DNA from: Dasypus novemcinctus
Taxonomy: Eukaryota > Chordata > Mammalia > Cingulata > Dasypodidae
NCBI RefSeq assembly: GCF_030445035.2
Contig: NC_080680.1
Location: 99,763,157-99,827,156 of the forward strand
DNA: 64,000 nt
Direction of reading: 5' to 3'
Shown: one piece after another, positions 10,450 to 20,914 of the stretch
Position numbering within the stretch: position 1 is the first letter of the stretch
Layout of the letters: every line of letters starts with the position of its first letter
Notes under the pieces: generated by a model
What the model was told of the DNA's origin: nothing
The model's database searches: none
The model's input: the letters and a program-made list of their open reading frames with translations, nothing else
Position numbers and translations under genes: made by a program

Positions 10450-11575
10450 TCACTTGAGGGTGGGGGCTTGGCTGTCCCCTTAATCATGCCTGATATTTTC
10501 TCCCCAAATCCTACCCAGGTGAGGAAGAGGATGTGGCAGAGTTTAGGTGGGCAGGTGCTGAGAAAGTGCTCCTTAGAGGGAAGCAGGAGGAAGAGCTTTT
10601 ATATTGAGGAAGCATTTATTGAAGTTCTGTCAGTGGCTGCAAGCAAATCGCTAATACATTTCAAAAAATGTCTGGAAGATTTTCCCTGCCCTGCAGGGAG
10701 TGTTTTTTAATAAGTGATGTGGTCAGGAGTGTCGGTGTAATTTTCTGCAGCTGGTGGTGAAGAGTTTGTTGGAAAAATTCATCTGGAGTTTAAAAAGGCC
10801 CACATGGAGATATCTGCATACCTTGCTTGCATCTTAGATTCTCAGAGCACAAAGTGTCCTTGTGGGGGTCTGCTCTAACATCCTACCTGGTGGATGCCAG
10901 GATCCCTCTGTTGTGTCTCTGACTGGAGGCTTGAGTTTGGATTCTTCTGGTGACAAGAATCTCATTTCTTTAAAAAGTGGACCATTTTGATGGTTTAATG
11001 CCTTTCTATGTTAAAACAAAAAAACTTCTGATATCTGATTACCCATCACTTTCCCTCATGGACTCTAACCCTGCTCCCACCTGGGTGCCGTACAGACCTC
11101 CTTTTCTGCTTGCAGGAGAGGCTTGCAAGAGAACTGGAGGTCATGGCTTGTCATGCTCACATGATGCTTCTCTTACATAGATACAAGACTGAACTTGCTC
11201 TAGGTAGTTCTATCCTCAATGCCAGGGACTCAGGTCTTCCTAGGTTCAGGTCAACCCAGAGTCAAGAGCTCGGGTCAGAGAGTCTAACAACCTGGAATGT
11301 GCAGGCTGCCATGTAGGCAGGACTGGACTAGGATAAGGTGCCTCAGGGCACTTGGAAGCACCTGGGGGGCATCATGCTCACTATGGACATCCTGCACAAC
11401 TGTCCTTGGTGGCCTTGAGAATATGCTCTGAGAATATGGGCCCAACCTCTTTTCTTTTCACCAACCTTGCTGATGCTGTTCCCTTTTTAGAAAAAACACA
11501 CTTGTTAAATTAATAGTTATAGATAGAGAAAAAAAGCCTATAAAATCAGAGTGAATCGTCCCACGTCCAAATTTT
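10450..11575. other. Noncoding stretch, no gene or repeat recognised
   Basis: Nothing convincing is visible. 10600-10700 (agcatttattgaag, atacatttcaaaaaatgtc) has some unique-DNA texture. Open frames at 10330-10710 and 10977-11316 show no domain or conserved pattern. Confidence 0.4.
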
Positions 11576-11579
11576 CTTT

Positions 11580-11965
11580 CAGGCCAGAGCCTGGGAGTCA
11601 TCTCTGATGCCTCCTTTTCCTTACCAAGACCTGCAGATTTTGTCTTCTTCTCAGTAGGTCCCAGCTCCATCTACTTGTCTCTATTTTCCCATCACCATCC
11701 TGTCCAAGCCATCATTGCTGCCACCTGAATTATTATCTCAACAACCTCCTTGCTGGTCTCCCGTAAGGTCCTCCAGTCATTTTCCACATAGAAGCCAGAG
11801 TTACCTTTTTAACATTCAAATTGATCATGTTGCTTCCTTGTTTAGAATGCTTCAGAGCTTTTCATTGGTCTTAGGCCAAGACTAACATTTTCAATAATAT
11901 GGAGAACCCTAGACATTGCATGACCTAGGCCCCAGTTCTCTAGGTCTATATGTCAGACTTTTCCC
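11580..11965 (+). repeat. L2 LINE ORF2 3' portion
   Basis: Sense L2 order is clear: 'gggagtcatctctgatgcct', 'ccatcattgctgccacctga', 'cctccttgctggtctcc', 'gaagccagagttacc' and 'gatcatgttgcttcc'. These correspond to the C-terminal reverse-transcriptase part of the CR1/L2 clade. Stops and frame changes show it is dead. Confidence 0.8.
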
Positions 11966-11999
11966 AGCTGAGGAGTGATGGTGATTAGATGGGATGCAA

Positions 12000-12450
12000 T
12001 CGGATGTAGTGGAAAACATTAGTGCTGGGTTTCCTAACCTCATCACTCTTCATATTTGGGTCAGATAAGTCTATTTTGGTGGGCTGTCCTGTGCACCGCG
12101 GGATATTTAGGAGCATCCCTGGGCTCTACCCTTTAGGTGCCATTAACACCCCCAAGTCATGGTAATAAAAAAAGTCTCTAGACTGGAATGAATCCCTCTA
12201 GAATTGCCTAATATTCCCTGGGGGACAAAATCCTCCCTAGTTGAGAACCACTGCTTTGGAGAGAGAGTCCAATACTGGCTCTATCTCTTGCTAGTTGTTT
12301 GGTCTTTGGTAGAAGATCTATTTGTGATTGCGTCCTCTCCTGTAAAATGGGGTTACTAATAGGAGCTACCACACTGTAGTATGCAAGCCAAATCAGATAA
12401 TCTGGGCAGAGTACTTAACAACACACTGTCAAGCAGATACTAAGTGTTCA
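12000..12450 (+). repeat. MIR SINE split by a hAT-type element
   Basis: The head 'gatgtagtggaaaacatt' ends near 12024 and the core resumes at 12254 ('ctttggagagagagtccaat'), followed by 'cctgtaaaatggggttact' and 'taagtgttcaataaatgtca'. The interruption is the DNA transposon at 12025-12253. Confidence 0.75.
12025..12253 (-). mobile_element. Non-autonomous hAT-type DNA transposon
   Basis: The element runs between imperfect terminal inverted repeats: 'ctgggtttcctaacc' at the left and 'gttgagaaccactg' at the right. Internal words 'gggctgtcctgtgcac', 'gagcatccctgggctctacc' and 'ccctgggggacaaaatc' match a widespread eutherian hAT-Charlie-like family in antisense. The flanking 8-mers match at only about five positions, as expected for an old duplication. 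It has no transposase. Confidence 0.75.
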
Positions 12451-12894
12451 ATAAATGTCAGTTATTTTTGGTGGTTTTCTCAACATTTCCACTCAAACTT
12501 TGTGAGTGGGTTGATAGTGAAGAGAAAAGTCTCCCAGATACACACAATACCCCACCTCCCACCCCCAAAAGAGAGCAGCTTCCCCCCAAGCCAGGGAAGA
12601 AATCAACCTGTACATTCTTTCTGAAAAGTCAGTTTCTTGAGGGAATGAGCACGAATGGGCTCTCCTCCTTCGGGAAACAGTGGCCTTTTTGCAGGGGATG
12701 GTTTAATCTTTTGGAGACAGATGAATATGAGCTGCAGTAATCCTGCAATGCTACCAGGAGAGTTGGGGAGAGGGATAGAATTTTAATAGGGCTTTGGAGA
12801 CTCAGGGTGTTCCAACAACAGCACTTTGTGACTTGAACTTCCCCCTGCAATCCATTTGCGGAAATAACAACTCAGGACAGAATTTTCATGGGTG

Positions 12895-13390
12895 ACTAGT
12901 AGAAGGTGTGAAGGTCATGCCCTTCCCACGGTCATATCCAATTCTCAGTAGCAGACAGGTGGCTGATATGTTCTATTGCCCCTCTAGTTGCTCAGATCCT
13001 TTCTTCTACCTCCATCTCTACCCTGTGCTCCATGTCCTGGGAGGCTTGTCTATGGACTGCATCAATGGGCTCCCTTGCTTTTGTCTTTCGGTTGGGTCCA
13101 ACCAATGGGAAGAATCAGCAGAAGATGAAAGGGTGGGAGGAGAGGAAGGGCAGGGGATTTTTCCATCTCTTCTGTTCCTCCCCATTCAGAACACTACTAA
13201 GCTAAGACCACTCTATTTGGATTCTTGTAGCTGCTTTCTCCCCTTGCTCCCGTAGGCCTGAGAATGATGACTCCAGAACACTGCACTATCCTTTGATGGT
13301 TGTCCATAACTTTGCCATTATTAACTCATTGCCATTACTCAGTTTGAGAATGCCATTGGTTTCCTGCTGGGCCCCTGATAGAGCAGGTCT
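12895..13390 (+). mobile_element. LTR-like interspersed repeat, sense
   Basis: The right end 'gccattactcagtttgagaa' followed by 'tttcctgctgggcccctgat' matches the terminal part of a common mammalian LTR-like repeat that I recognise but cannot name securely. The upstream part (gtaggcctgagaatgatgac, actgcactatcctttgatgg) fits the same consensus. The left edge is uncertain. The 115-codon open frame at 12908-13255 lies inside it and is not a gene. Confidence 0.55.
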
Positions 13391-13439
13391 TCAAGGAGTC
13401 CAGAAAAAGGGATAAAATCCAGTCTTGATTAAGCTTCCA

Positions 13440-13535
13440 CCAGGCCCTGGATTCTTATGGACCATATTTTATACACACGGATTCCTTAGTACACACCTGG
13501 CGCAGATTAGGTGCTCACTGAATGTTTGTCAATTT
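13440..13535 (+). repeat. L2 LINE 3' end fragment
   Basis: Ends with 'acctggcgcagattaggtgc' and 'tcactgaatgtttgtc', a weathered form of the L2 terminus. 13540-13795 shows nothing recognisable. Confidence 0.6.
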
Positions 13536-13799
13536 CCAATTAATAAGATTTATTGTTAAAATGTGAAAGAGAATTCAGAGCAGGGGCTTCTACTCCCTGA
13601 GGTTACCAATCCATGCTGAGGCCATGGGCATCATGGAGACATCCTGCTAAGTTGCAGGAGACACAAGATATATTCTGTGATCTAGCCATGGAGTCTGTAA
13701 GCTAAGGGTCCTGTCAGACTCATGGAAGACACAGTGGGAAGGATGGTGACCCACTGGGACAGAGGTGGGAAGGGAGGCATCCTAAGTGAGACTCTGGTG

Positions 13800-13895
13800 A
13801 TGATGGGAGAAGAAAAGGTTCAGCAAGGGGAAATTACCTAGCCAAGGCCCCAGAGCTAAGAGGGGGTGGAGCTGAGCCCCCAAATGTATGATCTG
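13800..13895 (-). repeat. MIR SINE fragment, antisense
   Basis: 'aaattacctagccaaggccc' and 'cagagctaagagggggtgga' represent the antisense core. A second, better antisense MIR follows immediately. Confidence 0.55.
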
Positions 13896-13904
13896 GTCAC
13901 CAGT

Positions 13905-14135
13905 GGCAGCCATCATTTATTGAGCACTTACTGGGTCCAGATGTACCACTTCACTTAACTTGGTCTTCACAATAACTTTGTGAGGCGATATTAATAGCAT
14001 TGGCCCTTCTCACAGATGGTAAAACTGAGACTCAGAGAAATGATGTGATTCACCCAAAGTTTCACAGCTGGAAAGACACAGAGCTGGGATTCAAATCAGC
14101 TTGTCCTTATTCTAAAACTGTGACCTTAATTTTCT
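13905..14135 (-). repeat. MIR SINE, antisense, near full length
   Basis: 'catttattgagcacttactg', 'ctttgtgaggcgatattaat', 'cacagatggtaaaactgaga' and 'cacagctggaaagacacaga' appear in the expected order. Confidence 0.85.
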
Positions 14136-14417
14136 GCTTCATTTTGTCCTCTGTGGTTACTAAGAAAAGTGTCTTTAGCTACTCTCCCAGAATTCATAAT
14201 TTTTTTGAGTGCTAGTGCTTTCTGAGCCTCAAAAACATGTTGGAGTTCAAATAGAAAGAAGAAAGGAGTAAAGAAATTGTAAATTTGTAGGTAATTTTTT
14301 ATTTTTGAGGGAGGTAGGAGGAAGGGAGGTCAAGGTTAACGAGGTCTGAGTAGCTTCTTGGACCCCTCCTGCCTTTGCCTGTTTCCCTGTCACATCAAAG
14401 TGGAATTTTTACCCCAA

Positions 14418-14430
14418 CCAGCAGGGGGTG
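14418..14430 (+). promoter_or_regulatory. CTCF-core-like motif
   Basis: CCAGCAGGGGGTG differs from the common CTCF core at one position. It lies in unique DNA. The motif alone does not prove binding. Confidence 0.25.
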
Positions 14431-14596
14431 AGAATCTAAGCAAATCTGGGATCCAGAGCAAACAGTCCCTCCCAGTTCTTAGGTCGTGGTAGAGTAGGCC
14501 CCTGCATGATTTGTAGGAAGCTAGGACAGCCTTTTTTCCCTGTAAGAAGTAACAGCCCCTGGGTCACTCAATCCACCAAGGGATTCTAGAAGTTGT

Positions 14597-15185
14597 TCAT
14601 TTGTTCATTCATTCATTCATTCATTCATTCATTCACTCAATTAACTTTGAGCTCCTCCTTTGTGGCAAACATTAGAGATATGAGATCCACTGGTGAGCAA
14701 AATCCCCTGGCATATGTCCTTTCTTATGAGGCTTAGAATCCACTGGGGAGTTATCATAATGAAGTACTTTGAATGCTTTGAAAGGGGAAGCAGAAAAATA
14801 GCCCAGTGAAGTGATATTTAAGCTGATATCTGAATATCATCTGATATATGATATCTGAATTCAGGATGAGTAAGAGGCAGTGGGCAGAGATTCTATAAAA
14901 CCAGTACCAAGAAGAAAGATGAGGAAATGAGGGAAGTTCAATGGGGCTGAAGTGGGAACATGGGTGTGGGGGAGAGATAAAGCAGGCATTATGTTGTGAT
15001 GACAGCAGCCGTGGAGAAAGCTGATGGGGAGAGTGTTCCAGGCAGGGCGAGCAAGTGCATAGATCTCAGGGCACTCAACAATTTGAAAGAAGGTGAGTGA
15101 TTTTGGGTGATACCAGGGGGTGAAGTCAGAGAAGTCCCTGTGGCTTGAGGATGTGAGACTAGATTTTGGCAAGGAGTTTTGAATT
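14597..15185 (-). repeat. L2 LINE 3' end with expanded (TTCA)n, antisense
   Basis: The antisense L2 terminus (tandem ttca units, 14600-14637) has become a microsatellite of about eight units. It is followed by 'ctttgtggcaaacattagag', 'ctggtgagcaaaatcccctg' and the antisense 3' UTR and ORF2 end ('gagagtgttccaggcagggc', 'gcaagtgcatagatctcagg'). A short local duplication of gatatctgaat occurs near 14830-14860. Confidence 0.8.
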
Positions 15186-15634
15186 TATTTTTTCCCTCGA
15201 CTCAAGGCTAAAGTTCCCTCCCAAGACTGGACCTTTTAGCTACAAGGTGGACATCTCTTGCTTTTGTTCAATATCATCCCTTTGTTTATTTTCTTTGTCC
15301 AAAGAATTTGGAAAAAATATCTATAGTGTCTTATGCTTTCTTTGCTGTTCTTTCATGACCAGTGTGAATAATGAAAATGCCAATGACTGGGTTTATTGAA
15401 ACAGGGAAACAGAAAGATCCGAAGAGTCCCCCTGGCTGATATGGCCCCCCAGTAATCTAACACAGTGCCTGAAATTCTACTATTATTGAGACACTTCTTC
15501 AGATTCATCACAGATCTCTTCAGAAGCAAATGTTGCTAGGAGGGGCACTGCATGTTAGTCTCAACCTATGTATCAGTATTAGCTGCTTTGTCATTGCTAA
15601 TGCAGGAAATTAGGCAGCCTAAAAGCTAGATACC

Positions 15635-16615
15635 TGGGAATGGAGGAAAGAACATAGACTTGGGAGCCAGAAAGATTTACCTTCAATTCTCAGCTTTGCC
15701 ACTTATGTTGTATGACCTTGGAAATATAACTTTCCTGAATTTCAGTTTTACCATTGTAAGGGCTCAAGAACACTTCTCCTTGCTGGGGTTTAATGTATAC
15801 CCAGGGGACCTGAATCTATGGACTGACCATGTGACAGCCAGGCCCTGAACCTCAACAGACTTCAGCTCCTACACTCTGGTTTATTGGACTTACCCCACTC
15901 AGCTAACAAGGAGGTGAAGAAGGTCAACCACCACACCAGGGAGCCAAGAGTGCCTGCATCTGAAAGCAGGAGGATTGCATCCAGCATCCATGTGGAATCT
16001 AAGCCCCCTCTTGATGTAGATGTGGAGTGGACACAACCATTCCAAGGTCCACAGGATGGAGGAATAGAATATGGATTAGAGTGGACTTACTGATATTCTA
16101 TTCATGAACTATTGTGATTAGTAATCGAAGAAAATGTGGCATTGGCGTGGAGAAAGTGGCCATGGTGGCTGCTGGGAGTAGGGGGTGGGAGGAAGAGATG
16201 AGATGTGGGGGCGTTTTCAAGACTTGGAGTTGTCCTGTGTGGTGCTGCAGGGACAGTTACCAGACATTGTATGTCCTCCCATGGCCCACTGGGTGGAACG
16301 TGGGAGAGTGTGGGCTATGACGTGGACCATTGACCATGAGGTGCTGCAGTGCTCAGTGATGTATTCACCAAATGCAATCAATGTCTCATGATGATGGAGG
16401 AGATTGTTATTATGGGGAGAGGAGTCGGGGGAGGGGGTGGGGGTATATGGGGACCTCATATTTTTTGAATGTAATATTAAAAAAATAAAGACAAAAAAAC
16501 AAAACAAAACAAAAACAAAGAATATCTCCCTTGCAGCATTCTTTTTGGGGCTCAGAGACAGTATCAGTGAAGTACCCAGTGCAGAGCTTGACCCATAGTA
16601 AGTGCTCAGAAAGTT
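15635..16615 (+). repeat. MIR SINE split by an L1
   Basis: The head and core (agacttgggagccagaaag; 'ttgtatgaccttggaaatat'; 'tcagttttaccattgtaagg') run to about 15783 and the tail resumes at 16535, with 'acccatagtaagtgctcaga' near 16592-16611. The L1 at 15784-16517 interrupts it. Confidence 0.75.
15784..16517 (+). mobile_element. L1 LINE 3' end (xenarthran lineage), 5'-truncated
   Basis: This is a 0.73-kb 3' UTR fragment ending in poly(A) with a 'aaaataaagac' signal at 16483-16493. The same sequence recurs at 26759, 40212 and 47681 (sense) and at 49485 (antisense). It is flanked by an imperfect target site duplication: aagaacacttctccttgc (15766-15783) and aagaatatctcccttgc (16518-16534). There is no ORF1 or ORF2 sequence, so it is dead on arrival. 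The open frames inside it (for example 16114-16391) are accidental. Confidence 0.85.
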
Positions 16616-16839
16616 CCTTTCTTTTTCTTACTCTTGATCTTTGTCTCTTGATGCATCTTGTCTGCTTGGCCCCAGCTCCTCCTCCTCCGTTGGTCTTCCA
16701 TGGTTATTAAGCACGTCTTGGCTGAGACATCACCAGTGGCAACCTCTCCTGGCAGAAGCTGTCCAATATCAGACCCTCTATAATAAAACTTTCTTTCCCC
16801 CTTTGGCCTTGGAGGAGGGCTGTCCAGTCTGATTGTGCC

Positions 16840-17050
16840 TGTCCCCTCCATGATTAAGGTCTGCAATCAGCCCGGCTGCTTTTGTGCCATCAGAGCTGGC
16901 TGATTAGCAGGGCGCACTTTGGCCTCAGGTTAATGGATGATCTCACACTGTGGCTGCAGAGTAATTACCAGTTAAAAGGTCCGAGGCCAGGGCTCTGTGG
17001 TCTTGGGGAGGTCTGGCCCCATTTAAATGCAGAATCAGGAAAATGATCTT
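16840..17050. other. Unique block, strong candidate conserved noncoding element
   Basis: Non-repeat DNA containing 'tgattaaggtctgcaatcag', 'gctggctgattagcaggg', 'agagtaattaccagttaa' and 'ccccatttaaatgcag'. The clustered TAAT/GATTA words are typical of homeodomain-bound enhancers. Function is inferred from texture only. Confidence 0.45.
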
Positions 17051-17164
17051 ATATCAGTCAGCAGTAGGTAGCAAAGGTGGGGGCTCAGGGTCCAGTGAAT
17101 GTGGCCACAGAGTAGAGTTCCAGGCTCATTCACTCCTCTGTGGGGAGCCAGCTTAGGGGTGTGG

Positions 17165-17345
17165 CAAGTTAGACTTGAGGGTCATTCCAACTTTGCCACC
17201 TGTTGCCCAGGGGATTTTTGGCAAGGCAAAAACTCCATGGTTCCATGTCTTCATCTGTAAAGTGAAGTAAAGAATATTTGCCTCACAGGGTCAGTGTGAA
17301 GCTGGACCAGGTGTGTAAGGCCTCTGGTGCACAGAGGTCTTTTCC
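17165..17345 (+). repeat. MIR SINE
   Basis: 'ttccaactttgccacctgtt', 'cttcatctgtaaagtgaagt' and 'gcctcacagggtcagtgtga' follow the MIR order in sense. Confidence 0.7.
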
Positions 17346-17439
17346 TCTTCATGTGGGGTGTGTCCCTGCCTGGTCACCCATTAGCATTCTGAATTCTCCT
17401 TCCAGTTTTCTGATTAGATGATTCCTTATAACTGATCGA

Positions 17440-17770
17440 CTTTGCAAGTAATTTACTAGGCAACTACTTTGTGCCAAGTGTGATTCCAGATGTGGGGATA
17501 TGATACTGTCCCAAACTCAAGGAGCTCATAGTCTTGTGGGAGCATCAGGCTGAAAATTGACAGTGTTATGATAAAGAGAAACAGAACTGTAGGTCAGAGA
17601 TGCTTCCTGGAGGAGGTGACATCTAAATCAAGCTCTGAAGATGGAGTTGAACAGAAGTAATATTTCAGGTGATGAGGGCAATTGATGCAAAGGTCCGGAA
17701 AACAGGGGGCATAAGGCGTGCTTGTGGAAGGAAATGTGAAGGGCTCAGTGCCTGAGACCCTAATGGGAGA
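17440..17770 (-). repeat. L2 LINE 3' region, antisense
   Basis: 'caactactttgtgccaagtg', 'caaggagctcatagtcttgt' and 'atgcttcctggaggaggtga' match the antisense L2 3' end. It ends near 'gagaccctaatgggagagga'. Confidence 0.7.
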
Positions 17771-17774
17771 GGAA

Positions 17775-17945
17775 GTCCACGAATGAATGCATGAATAAGT
17801 GAGGGAGCCAGAAATGGTGCAAGCAGTGACTGAGTTAGTAAATGAGCACATGGCTATCTGAATGGAAGGGTGCGTGAATGGAGAAGTCAGTGAGTGGGTG
17901 AACGAACCAATGGGAGGATGAATGACTGAGTGAATCCATTTAGGG
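17775..17945. repeat. Degenerate tetranucleotide (TGAA/TGAG) array
   Basis: About 170 bases built from gaatga, gtgagtg, gaatgg and gaacgaac variants with spacers. It looks like a decayed L2-terminus-type tetramer expansion. A 217-codon minus-strand frame (17594-18247) crosses it and the flanking low-complexity DNA and is rejected as a gene. Confidence 0.6.
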
Positions 17946-18047
17946 CTTTGCTCCAGCATCACTGATTCAGGAAGGGCTCTGTTGTTCTTACTGAAAATCA
18001 CCATCTCCCCCTCACTGCCACCCACACTCCTAATCACCATTTCCCAA

Positions 18048-18131
18048 AGAAAAACAATAAATAAAAATAAGAAAAAAACAATACACACATACAACAAAAA
18101 CCAAAAAAGTAAAAAGGAATTAAAAAAAAAG
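18048..18131 (+). repeat. A-rich low-complexity tract
   Basis: Nearly all A with scattered C, T and G. There is no element body upstream of which this would be an obvious poly(A) tail. Confidence 0.7.
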
Positions 18132-18850
18132 CCCTGCAAAGTGGCGGCTTCTGAGGGAAAGAAGAGGGGGAAGGAAAGGAGGTGTGGGAAGCAAGGGCTG
18201 CTGGCGAAAGCAATTCTGCCTTCTCCAGCAATCTCAGCAGTGGCCACTTGTCAGAATTGGCAGGGGAGAAAAATGACAAAAAAAATCAAGTCCAATTTAT
18301 CACCTTTAAGTCGTGTTGAACAAGTTACTGTAGCTACTTGATTTTGAAGACCCCCCCTTCCCTCCCATAAAGAACAAACACCACTAAATGCCTTTCCACC
18401 TGGTGGCTGAGCGTTGCTTCCAATTAAAGGGCTTCCCGCTGTGGGGGTAGATCCTGGCGGCAGCGGAGGGGTGGTGGTGGAGAGAAGGCGGTCATTAAAA
18501 TGGGAGAAGAAAGGAGGCAGGGCAACTCGAACAGGATGAAGACACAGAGGGAGAGAAAGCCGGCCTTTCTGGGCGTTTGTACCCAAGCCTAGGTCTGGCC
18601 TCTCTGGCAGAAGTCACCTCTAGCCCAGGCAGATGGCAATAGCCGGATGCCTGGAGGAAGTAGGGCCCACCTATACGGAAGGCTTTCAGAGGCCCCGGAA
18701 TGCCTCCCTGCCCCCTGCCGCCTCTTCCCAGTTCACTAGGTCCGAGGTAGTAATGGTTTTAATGGCCCACAGACCTCGTAGATCCAAGTCTTGCCCAAAT
18801 GCAGTGCTTAAATCTGCTTTCCTGTAGTCCGCTTCACGGTCTGATAGCTA
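18132..18850. other. CpG-richer unique block, candidate enhancer cluster
   Basis: This 0.7-kb non-repeat block has visibly more CpG and G+C than its surroundings (for example at 18430-18580 and 18690-18780). It also has words such as 'gtccaatttatcacctttaa', 'cttgattttgaagac', 'ggcggtcattaaaatggg' and 'ggttttaatggccc'. There is no start codon context, splice signal or protein-like frame. It could be a CpG-containing enhancer or the edge of an undescribed transcript start. Confidence 0.4.
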
Positions 18851-19299
18851 AAGGCTGATGGGCCTGACCCCCAACAGACGTGGGTGCTCCTTAGATGCTG
18901 CTGAGTCCGTTTGTATTTCTCCCTGATACCTTAGGTGCAAGGTTCTTTTCTCCCCAAAGCAAATCTTCACTCAACCCTTTTTTGACCCCTGTGGTCTTTC
19001 CCAACTTGTTCGCTTTTTCTCATTCTTCAGTCATATCCTTACTCTCTGCAATCAGAAAAACTAACTCTGCTGGTGTGTGTATCTGACTCTTTTTGTGTTT
19101 GGTGTATTTACAGCAGCCAGCCTTTGTTTTAAGTTCCACAATGGATGACTGATACCTACATGTGTAGCCTGGCAAGTGGGGAAGAGAAGAGACCCTTGGG
19201 TACAACTGAAAGAAGTCAGTGACCCCTGAGTCCAGGAGCAAACACATAGATTAATACATTTAAATATTCCCTACTATACAGCGTTTCCACAAGAGAAAG

Positions 19300-19405
19300 G
19301 ATTTAGTCCCTTTATCTTTCTTCTCACAATACTCAACCTGGTACAGGGCCCACAGCAGGTGCTCAATAAATGCTGTGAATAATGAAATGAATTCAGACCT
19401 AGCTT
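19300..19405 (+). repeat. L2 LINE 3' end fragment
   Basis: 'ggtacagggcccacagcagg' followed by 'tgctcaataaatgctgtg' and 'gaatgaaatgaa'-like tail. 18860-19290 before it holds nothing recognisable. Confidence 0.65.
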
Positions 19406-19654
19406 CCTGCCGCTGACTTCTACCTGCCACTGTTTCTGGATGCTCCTGGGGCCATATTGACTCCTCCAAGGAACCTGAGGCCCCGAGTCCCAGTAGCTCC
19501 CCTAACTCAGCCTAGTAGTAAGTGGTAGAGCCTGCAAAGGAACCCTGGTGTTCTTGGCTGGTGCTCCTTCTATTTGCCAGCTGTCTCTCAGGACCCTGAA
19601 GAAGCTATGAGATGTCCCCTAGGTCTTATTCAAGTACCCCTACGTGGACACTTA

Positions 19655-19880
19655 GAGCTGTGGTTTTTTAGGTAAGTTTCTTTTAACCTCTATGAGCTTC
19701 AGTTTCTTCATCTCCAAAATGGGGAAAACAATAATACCTACCTAAGGGTTTTTGTGAATAATTAGATCACAATATATTTGTGAGCCTTTTAGTACAAATC
19801 TTGAGTATAATAAGCATTATGTAAGTGTCAGCCATTATTGTTGTTGTTGCTGTTACTGTTGTTATTATTATTACTAATGG
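19655..19880 (+). repeat. MIR SINE with 3' trinucleotide microsatellite
   Basis: 'cttcagtttcttcatctcca', 'aaatggggaaaacaataata' and 'acctacctaagggtttttgt' define the MIR. Its tail has grown a (TTG)n/(TTA)n microsatellite at about 19838-19876. Confidence 0.8.
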
Positions 19881-19904
19881 TGGAATAAGGGTTTATTTTA
19901 ATCT

Positions 19905-20145
19905 TCTATTCATTCTTCCAGACCCTACTTAAATTCCACCTCTTCTGTGAAGCCACCTCAGCTCCTGCTGATAAGAATTTGTCTTTCTATCTTCCTTACT
20001 CCCAGAGTCCTTTGTTTGTTCTCTCTTTTGTTGTACTTTTATGTACTTATCTCTCACTGGACTGGACATCTGAATAGAAAATAAACCATGCTCATCTCTG
20101 GGACCCAATATATACAGTGGGTGTTATATAAATGCACAGTGAGTT
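19905..20145 (+). repeat. L2 LINE 3' end
   Basis: 'aaattccacctcttctgtga', 'agccacctcagctcctgctg' and 'tggactggacatctgaatag' correspond to the L2 terminal kilobase. The end is 'gtgggtgttatataaatgca'. Confidence 0.75.
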
Positions 20146-20329
20146 TTTCAGAGTCCGGGAGGATTTTCTCCATTCACCACACTGTGGGTGCTCCTTGGGC
20201 TTTCTCCACAAGATTAAGGGTTAAGTAAAGCTGTCCCTGGAAGATACTGGAAGGTGGGCTTTTGGTTCCAGGAAAGCCTGCTTCTGCCTCTGCTTCCAGG
20301 CATTCATCATCACTCCTGCCTCTTTCCTA

Positions 20330-20530
20330 ATGAGCACCCAAAGTGATTTTCTATTGCTTGTAATTCACCAAAATTGTTCTAACATTTGGAAGGGCCTGGA
20401 AATTGACAGCCTAATACCCCTGCTTGCCTGTCTGTCTCAATGACTTGTTGAAGACTGAGCTGATTGCTTCTCCTGCAACAATTATCCTGGAGCTTCAGAC
20501 AACATCAGAGGAAATAAACAATTGGAAAGG
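20330..20530. other. Unique block, candidate conserved noncoding element
   Basis: Contains 'ctattgcttgtaattcacca', 'gactgagctgattgcttc', 'caacaattatcctggag' and 'ggaaataaacaattgg' (a SOX-like ACAAT pair). No repeat signature. Confidence 0.4.
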
Positions 20531-20789
20531 GTAGAGACAGAGACTGAGTGCGAGAAGGCAGGCAGGGGATTCAGGGAGATTTGGCTGAGGGCATTTCAGG
20601 TTAGCACAGGACTGCCTTGAGCACTCAGGGAGCCAGGGTGTTGGATAGGAGACTCCCCTTCCCTTCCCACACGAACTACTCCTGATTCTCAGAAAGGTTT
20701 AAAGACTGTTTGAACTTCAAGTGGCACAAGAGACAAAAAGTTTACTCACTTTTAGAAATTTTGGGGACCTTTTAGGATTTCCTGATCCC

Positions 20790-20905
20790 ATCTTCTCATT
20801 TTATGCATGAAGAAACTGAGACTTGGATGGGCAGGAGGTTGACTTTACAGAGTGAGTGGTAAAGCCAGGATTGAAGGCAGATCTCCTGTCATCTCTAAAA
20901 TGAAC
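20790..20905 (-). repeat. MIR SINE fragment, antisense
   Basis: 'tcattttatgcatgaagaaa' and 'ctgagacttggatgggcagg' represent the antisense MIR core. Confidence 0.7.
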
Positions 20906-20914
20906 TGAGAAGAA

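Noticed and set aside
14600..14637. Regular short repeats that might suggest a CRISPR-like array
   Set aside because: They are a (TTCA)n microsatellite at an L2 terminus with no spacers; the genome is mammalian.
17594..18247. 217-codon minus-strand open frame, one of the longest in the window
   Set aside because: It crosses an antisense L2, a tetramer array and an A-rich tract. The product is low-complexity and phenylalanine/serine-rich, with no domain or splice signals.
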